Origin: Bradyrhizobium sp. SSBR45G
Lineage (GTDB): Bacteria; Pseudomonadota; Alphaproteobacteria; Rhizobiales; Xanthobacteraceae
Direction of reading: 5' to 3'
Length of the DNA stretch: 64,000 nucleotides
Assembly: GCF_030159255.1 (NCBI RefSeq)
Contig: NZ_BSCT01000023.1
Span: forward strand, 1-64,000
Shown piece by piece: positions 26,373 through 35,503 of the stretch (position 1 is its first letter; every line of letters starts with the position of its first letter). The notes under the pieces are model-generated. The model was not told where the DNA came from. It saw only the letters and a program-made list of their open reading frames with translations, and did not search any database. The translations under genes and the position numbers were made by a program.

Positions 26373-27181
26373 CGCTGCGCCATCCGCGGGTCGAGGCGAT
26401 CGCGCAAGGAATCGCCGAGCAGATTGATGCCGAGCAGCGTCAGCGCGATGCACAGGCCCGGCGCGATGCTGAGCCAGGCGGCATTCTCCATGTAGGGCCG
26501 GCTCGCTGCCAGCATGTTGCCCCAGGTCGGCGCCGGCGGCGGCACGCCGAGACCGAGGAAGCTCAGCGCGCTCTCGGCGAGCAGCACCCAGCCGAACATG
26601 CTGGTGGCGAGCACGGCCACCGGCGCGATCGCGTTCGGAAGCACATGCCGCAGCAATGAATAGAGCTCGGAATTGCCGAGCACGCGCGAGGCCTCGATGT
26701 ACTCCTTCTCGCGCAGCGACAGCACGGAGCCACGCACGACGCGCGCCACCGAGGGCATGTAGGCGAGCGCCAGCGCCAGCACGATGCCGAAGCTGCTGGC
26801 GCCGATCACGATCATCACCCCGAGCGCCAGCAGGATGCCGGGAAACGCCAGCAGCGCATCGTTGACGGCCATGATCAGGCGATCGGTCCAGCCGCGCCAA
26901 TAGCCGCTGATGCTGCCGACCAGCATGCCGACCGCAACCGCGAGTACCACCGTCGCCAGCGCGACCAGGACGCTTGTCGAGGCGCCCGCCATGATCCGGC
27001 TCAGCACGTCGCGGCCGAACTCGTCGGTGCCGAACCAGTGCTGCGCCGACGGCGGCTGCAGCCGGGCGCGCAGATTGGTGCGCAGCGGATCGAACGGCGT
27101 CCACACCGACGCGGCCAGCGCCGTGCCGCCGAGCAGTGCGATCAGAACGCCGCCGATCAAGCTGTTGGCACGCACGCTCAT
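26369..27181 (-). CDS. Peptide ABC transporter permease 2 (DppC-like)
   Basis: The 270-residue inner-membrane permease has five or six helices and the EAA loop characteristic of ABC permeases (EYIEASRVLGNSELYSLLRHVLPN). An N-terminal segment before the first helix ends with HWFGTDEFGRDVLSRI, typical of DppC/OppC. Its start overlaps the preceding permease stop by four bases, and its stop overlaps the ATPase start by four. Confidence 0.92.
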   Translation of the reverse strand: MSVRANSLIGGVLIALLGGTALAASVWTPFDPLRTNLRARLQPPSAQHWFGTDEFGRDVLSRIMAGASTSVLVALATVVLAVAVGMLVGSISGYWRGWTDRLIMAVNDALLAFPGILLALGVMIVIGASSFGIVLALALAYMPSVARVVRGSVLSLREKEYIEASRVLGNSELYSLLRHVLPNAIAPVAVLATSMFGWVLLAESALSFLGLGVPPPAPTWGNMLAASRPYMENAAWLSIAPGLCIALTLLGINLLGDSLRDRLDPRMAQR

Positions 27182-28122
27182 GCGACGGCCACCCGCGGAT
27201 CGAACAGCGGATAGCAGAGATCGACGATCAGGTTGACGAGCACATAGATCAGCGCGGTGAACAAGAGGCAGCCCTGCACCACCGGATAGTCCCGCGCGAA
27301 GATCGAATCGACCAGCAGGCGGCCGAGACCGGGCAACGTGAACACGGTCTCGATGACGGCGATGCCGCCGAGCAGATGGCCGAGCACCAGCCCGATCAGG
27401 GTCCAGGTCGGCGCAAACGCATTGGGCAGCACGTGCCGCGCCAGCACGCGCCATTCCGGCACACCCTTGGCGCGCGCGTGGGTGACGTATTCGAGCCTGA
27501 GCACCTCGATCGAGGCGGCCCGCGCCATCCGCGTCAGCACGCCGACCTCGATCATCGCCAGCGTGGCGACCGGCAGCACCATGAACAGGGCAGCCCCGGC
27601 AAAGCTCTCCGAGAACGGCACATAGCCGACCACCGGCAGCCATTTCAGCTTGAGGCCGAACAGCAGGAGCAGCAGCAGACCGAGCCAGAAGCTCGGGATC
27701 GACAGCAGCAGCGTGGCGCCGCCGACGATCACGAGATCGACCGCGCTGTTCTGGCGCCACGCCGCGACGAGGCCGGCCGGCACCGCGATGCAGGCTGCGA
27801 TCGCAACCGCGACCAGCACGATCACGGCGCTGACCTGGAAGCGCTCCAGGATCAGCGGCAGCACCGGCAGGCCGTTGGTGATGGAGTGGCCGAGATCGCC
27901 GACCGCGAGCCGCTCGAGCCAATACAGGAACTGGATGGGAAGCGGACGATCGAGGCCGAGTTGCTGCTTCAGGACCGCGACCTGTGCCGGATCGGCGGCA
28001 TCGCCGAGCATCACCTGCACGGGGTCGCCTGGGATCAGGCGCACCAGCAGGAACACCGCAACGGCGACGATCAGCAGCGTCGGGATCGTCGTGGCCAGGC
28101 GGCGCAGCAGGTAACCGAGCAT
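27178..28122 (-). CDS. Peptide ABC transporter permease 1 (DppB-like)
   Basis: The 314-residue permease begins MLGYLLRRLATTIPTLLIV, followed by LIPGDPVQVMLG and LGLDRPLPIQFLYWL, which are DppB/OppB hallmarks. It has six helices and an EAA loop (EYVTHARAKGVPEWRVLARHVLPN). It follows the binding-protein gene by 17 bases and overlaps the next permease by four, so the importer genes are one transcription unit. Confidence 0.93.
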   Translation of the reverse strand: MLGYLLRRLATTIPTLLIVAVAVFLLVRLIPGDPVQVMLGDAADPAQVAVLKQQLGLDRPLPIQFLYWLERLAVGDLGHSITNGLPVLPLILERFQVSAVIVLVAVAIAACIAVPAGLVAAWRQNSAVDLVIVGGATLLLSIPSFWLGLLLLLLFGLKLKWLPVVGYVPFSESFAGAALFMVLPVATLAMIEVGVLTRMARAASIEVLRLEYVTHARAKGVPEWRVLARHVLPNAFAPTWTLIGLVLGHLLGGIAVIETVFTLPGLGRLLVDSIFARDYPVVQGCLLFTALIYVLVNLIVDLCYPLFDPRVAVA

Positions 28123-28139
28123 CGAGCGCGAACTCCGGA

Positions 28140-29705
28140 CTAGGGCTGCAGGCTCACGCCCCAGAACCGCGCCTGCGGATAGAGCCAACCGGCATAGCCC
28201 TTCACCGCCTTGCGCAGAGCCGTGAGCTCCGAGCCGTTGAACAGCACGACCATCGGCGCGTCGGCGATGAAGCGCCGGTGCATCTCGTCGAACAGGGCCT
28301 GGCGCCTGACGGGGTCCGCCGTCAGCATCGACTGCCGCAGCATCTCCTGCGCCTCGGCATTGTCCCAGACCTTGCGCGGCTGGGTCGCTTTCGGGCCCAT
28401 CAGCATCTCGAAGCTCAGCGACGGATCGAGCCGCGCCGAGTAGATGAAGGCCATCGCCTGATAGTCGCCGCGGTTGTAGCGATCGAGCTGCGCCGCCCAG
28501 TCCAGCACCTCGAGCTCGATATTGATGCCGGCGGCGCGCGCCATCTCCTGCACCAGCACGGCCGCGTCGAACACGAAGCTGTAGCGCTTGTTGGTGATCA
28601 GCTTGATCGGCTGGCCGCGATAGCCGGCGGCGGCGAGCAGCTTCTTCGCCTCGGCCAGATCCTGCTGGTAGCCCTGCCCCTGCACGCTGCCGTGGAACGG
28701 GCTGCCGATCGGCAGCGCCGAATTGTTCGCCCGCGCCGTCCCTTCCATCACGACATCCACGATCTGCGGCGCATCGAGCGCCAGCGCGATGGCGCGGCGG
28801 ATGCGCACGTCCTGCAGCAGGGAATCGCGCGTTTGGAACAGCAGCCCGGTCATGCTGAGCGACGGCGTGATGCTGAGCTGCACCTCCGGCCGAGCCTTCA
28901 GGTCGTCCATGTCCGGGATCGACAGGCTCATGATGACGTCGAGCGCACCGCTGAGCAGGCCGGCCTTGGCGGCTGCACTGTCCGGAATGACGTTGAAGCG
29001 CACGCGATCGACCACGGCGGACTTGGCGCCGGTCAAGCCCGTGCGCGGCTCGGTGCGCGCGGTGTAGCCGTCGAACCTGACGACATCGACATATTGGCCG
29101 CGCTTCCATTCGCCGAGCTTGAACGGACCGGTGCCGACCGGGCCGATCCATTTGCCGTCGGGCCCCACGGAGTCGCGGTGAAGGATGGCGGCCTGGCCGC
29201 AGTCGGGCCGCGCCAAGGTCGGCAGGAACAGCGCCGTCGGCTGATCCAGCGTGACCGCGACGGTCTGGGCGTCAACGGCCAGGATCTTCTCGATCCGGGC
29301 GATGCCGTTCGGGCCGAACTCCGAGAGGCAGCGCCATTGCGTGGCCGGGTCGAGCCAGCGCTCCAGCGCCCACACCACATCGCCTGCGGCCATCGTCGCG
29401 CCGTTGTGGAATCTCACGCCCTGGCGCAGCTTGAACGTATAGGTCCTGCCGTCGTCCGAGACCGCCCAGCTGTCGGCCAGCATCGGGCCCACCGACGTGT
29501 CGTCGCGAAAGGCAACGAGGCCTTCGACCACATGGGCGATCACGCCGTCGGTGTTGGCATCACGGTTGGTGCCGGGATCAGTCGACCGGATATCGGCGTT
29601 CAGCCGCGTGCGCAGCAGCGTCTCGGCGCCGGCCGAATCGGCCAGCAGCGCCGCAAGTGCGAGACCGGCCAGCAGCCGAAGCGATCCCCGGCCCTGTCCC
29701 ATCAT
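28140..29705 (-). CDS. Peptide-type ABC transporter substrate-binding protein
   Basis: The 521-residue protein is in the SBP_bac_5 family. It has a signal peptide ending near ADSAGAET (about residue 28), the family segment DGRTYTFKLRQGVRFHNGATMAAGDVVWA, and a conserved C-terminal half. The start is the first of two tandem ATGs and overlaps the stop of the C45 gene by four bases. It is probably periplasmic and collects a small peptide, amide or amine for the permease pair. Confidence 0.92.
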   Translation of the reverse strand: MMGQGRGSLRLLAGLALAALLADSAGAETLLRTRLNADIRSTDPGTNRDANTDGVIAHVVEGLVAFRDDTSVGPMLADSWAVSDDGRTYTFKLRQGVRFHNGATMAAGDVVWALERWLDPATQWRCLSEFGPNGIARIEKILAVDAQTVAVTLDQPTALFLPTLARPDCGQAAILHRDSVGPDGKWIGPVGTGPFKLGEWKRGQYVDVVRFDGYTARTEPRTGLTGAKSAVVDRVRFNVIPDSAAAKAGLLSGALDVIMSLSIPDMDDLKARPEVQLSITPSLSMTGLLFQTRDSLLQDVRIRRAIALALDAPQIVDVVMEGTARANNSALPIGSPFHGSVQGQGYQQDLAEAKKLLAAAGYRGQPIKLITNKRYSFVFDAAVLVQEMARAAGINIELEVLDWAAQLDRYNRGDYQAMAFIYSARLDPSLSFEMLMGPKATQPRKVWDNAEAQEMLRQSMLTADPVRRQALFDEMHRRFIADAPMVVLFNGSELTALRKAVKGYAGWLYPQARFWGVSLQP

Positions 29706-30862
29706 GACACCGTCGCAGTCGCGAGCCGCCCGGCCACCGATGTCGCAGCCGCAGACATGTCCAGGCGATAGGTGGTGAACGCCGTGTTCAGCGCCGGCAG
29801 CGGCGCCACCTCCATGACGCCCTCGGCCGGCTCCATCACGATCATCGCCACCGTGGCGCTGAGATTGTTGCCGAGATTGCGCCGCGGCGGCCGGCATACC
29901 GACCAGGGCTCGGCAAAATTGTCGAACAGCGCCGCCTTCACCCGCTCCTTGGTGATGGCGCCGATGTGCGGCTGCAGCAGATCGCGCACGCGAATGTCGC
30001 GATAGAGGCTGCACGGCGTGTTGGCGACGCCGGTGTCCTTGAGCTTGCCGAGCGCCACCGGACTGACGAAGTGATTGGCATGCACGAGAAGTCCCCGCTC
30101 CGGATGCACCTGAAAGGTCTCGTCGGGCGCGCATTCGAAATCGATCGCCACGCCCTCGCAATGGCTGACGATCATGTTGTTGGCCGCAGACTTCCTGGTG
30201 CAATAGACCGCGCGCATCGCCAGCGCGACATGCTCGCTCTCCAGCACCTTGCGACGGATCAAGGCGAGCGGCACGCCGGCCTCGCGATAGTCGCGATCGG
30301 ATTCGAGATAATTGGCGGTGATCGCAACACCGATCGCGTTGAAGCCGGAACGGCCGAGCGCGCCGGCCTCGGTGAACGTCAGGAGATCCGGCCCATCGTC
30401 GCGCCGGACCCGCAGGACGACGGCGGTCTCGACGCATTCACGCTTCCAATCCCAGTTCTGCGCATGAATAAGCCGTCCGTCTTCCGTGGCCGCGGGAAGC
30501 ACGACGACGCCCGTGCAGCCGTCCGGCTCGTCCGGCGTCTTCAGCCGCGCTCGCACCTCGGGCCGCGCCAATTTGAGGATCTCCGTGCGCGCATTCAGCA
30601 GCACGACGTCCTCGAACGGGACATCGGCGCCAGCCGCGATGCCGCGCATCTCCGCGACATAGTCAGGCTCGAACTGCTCGATCACTGGCAGATAGTCGCG
30701 CACCAGCGCCGCCACGCCGGCGGCATCGAGCGACAGATCCTTGAGCTGCGCCAGGTAGTGCGTGGCGCCCTTGCGGATGCGCTGGACCGCCTGCTGGCCA
30801 TATTGAACACCACGCGCATAGGGGGCGCCGGAGATTTCGATCAGGGGAAACGGCTCGATCAT
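29702..30862 (-). CDS. C45-family peptidase/acyltransferase-like hydrolase
   Basis: The 386-residue protein is a member of the C45 family (acyl-CoA:6-aminopenicillanic-acid acyltransferase-like, Ntn-hydrolase fold). Cys116 in DEPDGCTGVVV is the predicted nucleophile released by self-cleavage, followed by the conserved HAQNWDWKRE segment and LVHANHF. I chose the ATG at 30862; a TTG nine codons earlier is also possible. It is the first gene of the importer operon, so it probably hydrolyses the amide taken up by the transporter. It faces the GntR gene divergently, 71 bases away. Confidence 0.85.
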   Translation of the reverse strand: MIEPFPLIEISGAPYARGVQYGQQAVQRIRKGATHYLAQLKDLSLDAAGVAALVRDYLPVIEQFEPDYVAEMRGIAAGADVPFEDVVLLNARTEILKLARPEVRARLKTPDEPDGCTGVVVLPAATEDGRLIHAQNWDWKRECVETAVVLRVRRDDGPDLLTFTEAGALGRSGFNAIGVAITANYLESDRDYREAGVPLALIRRKVLESEHVALAMRAVYCTRKSAANNMIVSHCEGVAIDFECAPDETFQVHPERGLLVHANHFVSPVALGKLKDTGVANTPCSLYRDIRVRDLLQPHIGAITKERVKAALFDNFAEPWSVCRPPRRNLGNNLSATVAMIVMEPAEGVMEVAPLPALNTAFTTYRLDMSAAATSVAGRLATATVS

Positions 30863-30933
30863 CACTGTCGCAGAGCGTCCTTCACACAACTACCCTTTGC
30901 CTTCCTCCGAAGCCTAATGTATTTTGTGATGAC

Positions 30934-31857
30934 ATGAAACAAAAATCTTCGAGCTCATCCCGGACCGCGCCGAGCCGGCTGCAGCAGCAGCTTGCGGCCG
31001 ACATCCTGGAGCTGATCCGCAGCGACGGGACGGCGCCGGGCACGCGCCTCGCCGAGGTCGTGCTGGCCGAGCGCCTGCAGGTCTCGCGCACGCCGGTGCG
31101 CGCCGCGCTGAAGCTGCTCGCCGCCAAGCGGCTGATCCGGCGCGGCGCGCTGCGCGGCTATTTCGTCGCCGACGAAGCCCCTCCTCAAAAGACGCCGGCC
31201 AGGCCGGCGCCGGAGCAGACCGAACAGCTGTTCCTGGCGATCGCCCGCGACCGCCGCACCGGCCGGCTGCCGCTCGACGTCTCCGAACGCGACCTGATGC
31301 AGCGCTACGGCGCCACGCGCCCGCTGGTGCAACGGGTGCTCGCGCGGCTGGCCGAGGTCGCCGCGGTCCAGCGCAAACCGGGGCACGGCTGGCGCTTCGC
31401 GCCCAGCCTCGCCGACGCCGAGGCGCGCGCGGAGAGCTACCGCTTCAGGCTGGTGGTCGAGCCCGCCGGCCTGCTCGAGCCCGGCTTCCGGCTCGATCCG
31501 GCCTGGACGGCCGGCATGCGGCGGCGGCATCAGGCCATGCTGGAGACGCCCTGGAACGAGACCGCCAGCATCGCGCTGTTCGAGATGAATGCCGCATTCC
31601 ATGAAGGCCTGGCGGCCGCGTCCGGCAACCGCTTCCTGCTGGTCGCGGTGCAGCAGCAGAACCGGCTGCGCCGGTTCGCGAACTACGACTGGGCGTTCGG
31701 GCACGAGCGCGTCGTGGTGAACTGCCGCGAGCATCTCGCCATCCTCGATCAGATCGAGGGGGGCGACCGGCAGCGCGCCGCCGAACTGCTGCGGCGGCAT
31801 CTCGAGAGCGCCGCTGCGCTCAGGCGGCCCCCGGGGGCCGGTCCGAAATCCGTCTGA
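30934..31857 (+). CDS. GntR-family regulator with two winged helices
   Basis: The 307-residue protein has an N-terminal GntR winged helix (residues about 8-72: GTRLAEVVLAERLQVSRTPVRAALKLLAAKRLI), a second winged-helix-like segment (about 85-150: LDVSERDLMQRYGATRPLVQRVLARLAEVAAVQRK), and a helical C-terminal effector domain of the FCD type, ending HLESAAALR. It is transcribed divergently from the C45-ABC importer, so local control of that operon is likely. The 71-base intergenic region has only a weak dyad around the start. Confidence 0.85.
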   Translation: MKQKSSSSSRTAPSRLQQQLAADILELIRSDGTAPGTRLAEVVLAERLQVSRTPVRAALKLLAAKRLIRRGALRGYFVADEAPPQKTPARPAPEQTEQLFLAIARDRRTGRLPLDVSERDLMQRYGATRPLVQRVLARLAEVAAVQRKPGHGWRFAPSLADAEARAESYRFRLVVEPAGLLEPGFRLDPAWTAGMRRRHQAMLETPWNETASIALFEMNAAFHEGLAAASGNRFLLVAVQQQNRLRRFANYDWAFGHERVVVNCREHLAILDQIEGGDRQRAAELLRRHLESAAALRRPPGAGPKSV

Positions 31858-31896
31858 TCCCGCGCTCTACTCTCTCATCCGTTCCGGAGTGTCCTC

Positions 31897-33240
31897 ATGA
31901 CCGCCGCACCTGTCACCCCCGCCGTTCCCACGCTCAGCGACGCGCAGATGGACGCGTTCTGGATGCCGTTCACGCCGAACCGTCAGTTCAAGAGCAACCC
32001 GCGCCTGTTCGTCGCCGCCGAAGGCATGCACTACGTCAAGTCCGATGGCAGCCGCGTGCTCGACGCGATGGCCGGGCTGTGGTGCGTCAACGCCGGCCAT
32101 GGCCAGACGCGCATCGTCGAGGCGATCCAGGCGCAGGCCGCCACGCTCGATTTCGTCTCGTCGTTCCAGATGAGCCATCCGGCGGCTTTCGAGCTCGCCG
32201 CCCGCATCGCCGCGATCGCGCCCGAGGGGCTGGACCACGTCTTCTTTACCAACTCCGGATCGGAATCGGTCGACACCGCGCTGAAGATCGCCCGCGCCTA
32301 TCATCGGGCCAACGGCCAGGGCGAGCGCATCCGCTTCATCAGCCGCGCCCGCGCCTATCACGGCATGGGCTGGGGCGGGCTGTCGGTCAGCGGCCTCTCA
32401 CGCCACCGCCGCGACTTCGGTCCGCTGCTTCCCGAGATCGATCATCTGCCCCACACCCACGACCCCGACCACGCTGCGTTCTCGCGCGGCCAGCCGCATT
32501 GGGGCGTCCACTTCGCCGATGAGCTCGAGAAGCTGCTGGCGCTGCACGACCCGGCAACGGTTGCCGCCGTCATCATCGAGCCTGTCACCGGCTCGGGCGG
32601 CGTGCTGCCGCCGCCGGTCGGCTATCTCGAGCGGCTGCGCGAGATCTGCGATCGCTACGGCATCCTCCTGATCTTCGACGAGGTCATCACCGGCTTCGGC
32701 CGGATCGGCGCAGCCTTCGCCGCGAACGCCTTTGGCGTGACGCCCGACATCATCACCTGTGCCAAGGGCATGACCAACGGGGCCGTGCCGATGGGGGGCG
32801 TCATCGCCCACCGCAGGATTCACGCGGCGATGATGAGCGGGCCGCCGGGCATCGAGCTGTTCCACGGCTACACCTATTCGGCCCACCCGCTTGCCTGCGC
32901 CGCGGCGCTTGCCGCACTCGACGTCTACAACGAACAGGACCTGTTCGGACGGGCGCAGCGGATCGCGCCGCTCTGGGAAAAGGCGGCCCACGCCTTGAGG
33001 CAGGCCCCCCACGTCATCGACATCAGGAACATCGGCCTGCTCGCGGCCATCGACCTCAAGCCCCGCGACGGCGCCCCCGGCACGCGTGGCGCCGAAGCCG
33101 CCAGCCGCTGCTTCGACGACGGGGTGCTGATCCGCGGCTCCAGCGATACGCTCGTGCTATCGCCGCCCCTGATCGTCACCGAGGAGCAGGTCGAGACGAT
33201 CTTCCGGACGATCCGCCGGGCGCTCGACGCGGTCGGCTGA
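31897..33240 (+). CDS. Omega-amino acid--pyruvate aminotransferase-like
   Basis: The 447-residue class III PLP aminotransferase has [20 protein letters not shown] near 117-136, the [13 protein letters not shown] cofactor site near 259-271, and the PLP Lys290 in [14 protein letters not shown]. It matches the beta-alanine/omega-amino acid:pyruvate subgroup ([10 protein letters not shown] near 61-69). It follows the GntR gene by 39 bases on the same strand. It could deaminate the amine or amino acid released from the transported amide by the C45 enzyme, but that is inference. Confidence 0.9.
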   Translation: MTAAPVTPAVPTLSDAQMDAFWMPFTPNRQFKSNPRLFVAAEGMHYVKSDGSRVLDAMAGLWCVNAGHGQTRIVEAIQAQAATLDFVSSFQMSHPAAFELAARIAAIAPEGLDHVFFTNSGSESVDTALKIARAYHRANGQGERIRFISRARAYHGMGWGGLSVSGLSRHRRDFGPLLPEIDHLPHTHDPDHAAFSRGQPHWGVHFADELEKLLALHDPATVAAVIIEPVTGSGGVLPPPVGYLERLREICDRYGILLIFDEVITGFGRIGAAFAANAFGVTPDIITCAKGMTNGAVPMGGVIAHRRIHAAMMSGPPGIELFHGYTYSAHPLACAAALAALDVYNEQDLFGRAQRIAPLWEKAAHALRQAPHVIDIRNIGLLAAIDLKPRDGAPGTRGAEAASRCFDDGVLIRGSSDTLVLSPPLIVTEEQVETIFRTIRRALDAVG

Positions 33241-33275
33241 GGGAGCCTCACCTGTCGGCGATTTTGCCGGAGAGG

Positions 33276-33303
33276 TGATCCAGGGCGCCCGGGGTTCCGT
33301 TTC
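33276..33303 (+). promoter_or_regulatory. RpoE-type (ECF11) promoter of folE
   Basis: TGATCC (33276-33281) and CGTTTC (33298-33303) are separated by 16 bases. It is identical in both boxes and spacing to the promoters at 33973-34000 and 35449-35476. It lies 22 bases before the chosen folE GTG, leaving a leader of about 15-18 bases. Confidence 0.75.
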
Positions 33304-33325
33304 CCTGCTTTCGGAGAGCCCCCCA

Positions 33326-33946
33326 GTGCGTAACACAGCCAAGACACTGCCCTTCGCCTGCGACCCGGTCGGCGTGACCCAGGACGACGTCGAGGACGCC
33401 ATTCGGACCATCCTGACCTGGATCGGCGAAGATCCGTCGCGCGAGGGCCTTCTGGAGACGCCGGCCCGCGTGGCCCGGGCCTACAAGAGCTACTTTGCCG
33501 GCTACGACCAGAACCCCGAGGACTACCTCCGCAAGACGTTCGAGGAGACCGCAGGCTACGACGAGATGGTGCTGCTGCGGAACATTCCGTTCCAGAGCCA
33601 TTGCGAGCACCACATGGCGCCGATCATCGGCCGCGCCTGGGTCGGCTACGTGCCGCGCAGCCGCGTGGTCGGCATCTCCAAGCTTGCCCGGGTCGTCGAG
33701 GCCTATGCCAGCCGCCTACAGATCCAGGAGCGGATGACCGCGGAGATCGCCAACATCATCGACGAGGTGCTGCAGCCGCAGGGCGTGGCGGTCGTGATCA
33801 AGGCCGCCCACCATTGCATCAGCTCGCGCGGCGTCAAGAAGCATGGCGTGGACCTCACCACCAGCCGCATGCTCGGCTGCTTCCGCAATGACCCGATGAG
33901 CCGGCAGGAGTTCCTTGCGATGGTCAACTCGGACCTGAAGGACTGA
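33326..33946 (+). CDS. folE: GTP cyclohydrolase I
   Basis: The 206-residue FolE converts GTP to dihydroneopterin triphosphate, the first step of folate and pterin synthesis. Zinc and catalytic residues are visible in [12 protein letters not shown] (Cys and two His) and in [14 protein letters not shown] chose the GTG at 33326: a GTG at 33275 would lie upstream of the promoter and has no usable ribosome-site spacing, whereas CGGAGAG precedes 33326. The promoter at 33276-33303 suggests control by the neighbouring RpoE. Confidence 0.92.
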   Translation: MRNTAKTLPFACDPVGVTQDDVEDAIRTILTWIGEDPSREGLLETPARVARAYKSYFAGYDQNPEDYLRKTFEETAGYDEMVLLRNIPFQSHCEHHMAPIIGRAWVGYVPRSRVVGISKLARVVEAYASRLQIQERMTAEIANIIDEVLQPQGVAVVIKAAHHCISSRGVKKHGVDLTTSRMLGCFRNDPMSRQEFLAMVNSDLKD

Positions 33947-33972
33947 GGGCCACGAAAAATCGTTCGCTACTG

Positions 33973-34000
33973 TGATCCAGCCGTTCTCTCCTTGCGTTTC
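33973..34000 (+). promoter_or_regulatory. RpoE-type promoter of rpoE-chrR
   Basis: TGATCC (33973-33978) and CGTTTC (33995-34000) with a 16-base spacer lie 28 bases before the ATG at 34029. Autoregulation of the sigma gene is the normal arrangement for RpoE-ChrR systems. Confidence 0.75.
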
Positions 34001-34028
34001 AGCTGATGGACCATCCGTGTCGAGGATC

Positions 34029-34697
34029 ATGACCACGCGACTTCGAGCGGCTAGATTAACGCAGTGGAACGTGGCATCGTCCCGCCACAGAGTTGCGCGG
34101 GCATCCGGTGCCCGTGCCAGGACAAATACGGGCAGAGGGCCGAAGGCAACTGTGGACTGGGCGGAATTGATCGGACGCGTCGCTGCGCGCGGCGACCGTG
34201 AGGCATTCAAGGCCCTGTTCGAGCATTTTGCGCCCCGCATCAAAGGCTTCCTGATCAAGACCGGCTGCAATGCCGACGACGCCGAGGAAATCTCGCAATC
34301 GACCATGGTGGCGGTGTGGACCAAGGCCGGTCAATTCGACCCGTCGACGGCCGGCGCCGCGGCCTGGATCTTCACCATCGCACGCAACCAGCGCATCGAC
34401 GCGGCGCGCAAGGCGATCCGCGACGGGCGGGTGAGCAAGGAGATCGTCCTCGACGAGGAGGCTGATCCGACGCTCGCGGCCGACCAGATCGTTTCCCGTG
34501 TCGAAGATGCCACACGCGTGGCCGCGGCGATCGAAAGATTGTCGGTGGAGCAATCCACCGTGATCCGCTTGTCGTTCATCGAGGAACGACCGCATTCGGA
34601 GATCGCAGCCTTGCTTGGACTGCCGCTCGGTACGGTAAAATCACGAATCAGACTGGCGATGAACCGCCTGAGAGACCTGTTGGACGACGCGACATGA
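34029..34697 (+). CDS. rpoE: ECF sigma factor RpoE (ChrR-regulated type)
   Basis: The 222-residue sigma factor of the ECF11 type is the partner of ChrR. Region 2: EAFKALFEHFAPRIKGFLIKTGCNADDAEEISQ; region 4: LPLGTVKSRIRLAMNRLRDLL. I chose the ATG at 34029 because a strong RpoE-type promoter ends 28 bases upstream; the GTG at 34152 begins at the conserved domain and cannot be excluded. Its stop overlaps the chrR start by four bases. By family knowledge it mediates the response to singlet oxygen. Confidence 0.88.
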   Translation: MTTRLRAARLTQWNVASSRHRVARASGARARTNTGRGPKATVDWAELIGRVAARGDREAFKALFEHFAPRIKGFLIKTGCNADDAEEISQSTMVAVWTKAGQFDPSTAGAAAWIFTIARNQRIDAARKAIRDGRVSKEIVLDEEADPTLAADQIVSRVEDATRVAAAIERLSVEQSTVIRLSFIEERPHSEIAALLGLPLGTVKSRIRLAMNRLRDLLDDAT

Positions 34698-35344
34698 CGA
34701 TCAGCCATCACCCGCCGGAAGATCTGCTGGCCGACTTCGCGACCGGTGCCCTCGACGAGGCCGAGCGGCTCGTGGTCGGGGTTCATGTCGCCGATTGCGC
34801 CCGGTGCCGGCGCTTCGTGCGCGCCATCGAGCAGCTCGCCGGCGCCTCACTCGATGCCGCCGAGCCGGTCGCGATGGGCGCCGACGCGTTCGATGCCGTG
34901 ATGGCACGGATCGACCGCCGCCCGCAGGCGGCGCCTGTTGTCAGCGCCATCGCCGAGCTCGATCCGGAGCTCGCCGATCTCCCCGACATGGTCAAGCGCT
35001 ACAAGATCGGCCGGCGCCGCCGCGTGGCACCGGGCATCAGCATGCGCCCGATCCAGCTCCCCGGCACCGGAAAGTCGCGCGCCTTCCTGCTGCGCTCCGA
35101 GCCGGGCGCGCGGATGCTGGAGCATACCCACTCCGGCAACGAGCTGACCTGCGTGCTCAAGGGCAGCTTCAGCCATCTCGGCGGCTATTACGGCCCTGGC
35201 GATTTCGACTATGGCGACGACGAGGTCGACCATCGTCCCGTGGTCGGCGACGACGGCCCTTGCCTGTGCATCGTGGCGATGACCGGAGACCTCCGGATGC
35301 ATGGCCTGCTCGGCCGCCTCATCAGCCCGTTCGTCCGGCTCTGA
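34694..35344 (+). CDS. chrR: ChrR-type anti-sigma factor (zinc anti-sigma plus cupin)
   Basis: The 216-residue protein has an N-terminal zinc anti-sigma domain with His5/His6, His31, Cys35 and Cys38 (HVADCARC), and a C-terminal cupin with His144, His146, Glu150 and His180. This is the residue set and spacing of Rhodobacter sphaeroides ChrR, which releases RpoE in response to singlet oxygen. It overlaps the sigma gene by four bases, so the pair is made together. Confidence 0.93.
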   Translation: MTISHHPPEDLLADFATGALDEAERLVVGVHVADCARCRRFVRAIEQLAGASLDAAEPVAMGADAFDAVMARIDRRPQAAPVVSAIAELDPELADLPDMVKRYKIGRRRRVAPGISMRPIQLPGTGKSRAFLLRSEPGARMLEHTHSGNELTCVLKGSFSHLGGYYGPGDFDYGDDEVDHRPVVGDDGPCLCIVAMTGDLRMHGLLGRLISPFVRL

Positions 35345-35448
35345 GACAAAGCTCTTCAGTCCCAACAACGTCAAGCGATCCAGGCGAAGGCTCTGGATCT
35401 GGATGATCCGCCAGTTGTCTGCCGGCAACGACGACGGCATGCTGGCGG

Positions 35449-35476
35449 TGATCCGCATCCCGCTCCGGCCCGTTTC
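35449..35476 (+). promoter_or_regulatory. RpoE-type promoter of the second ECF gene
   Basis: TGATCC (35449-35454) and CGTTTC (35471-35476) have a 16-base spacer. It lies 27 bases before the ATG at 35504, almost the same geometry as the rpoE promoter. It implies that RpoE drives the second sigma gene and the photolyase that follows. Confidence 0.75.
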
Positions 35477-35503
35477 CTGTCAGGAAGCGCATGGAGGAGA
35501 GAG

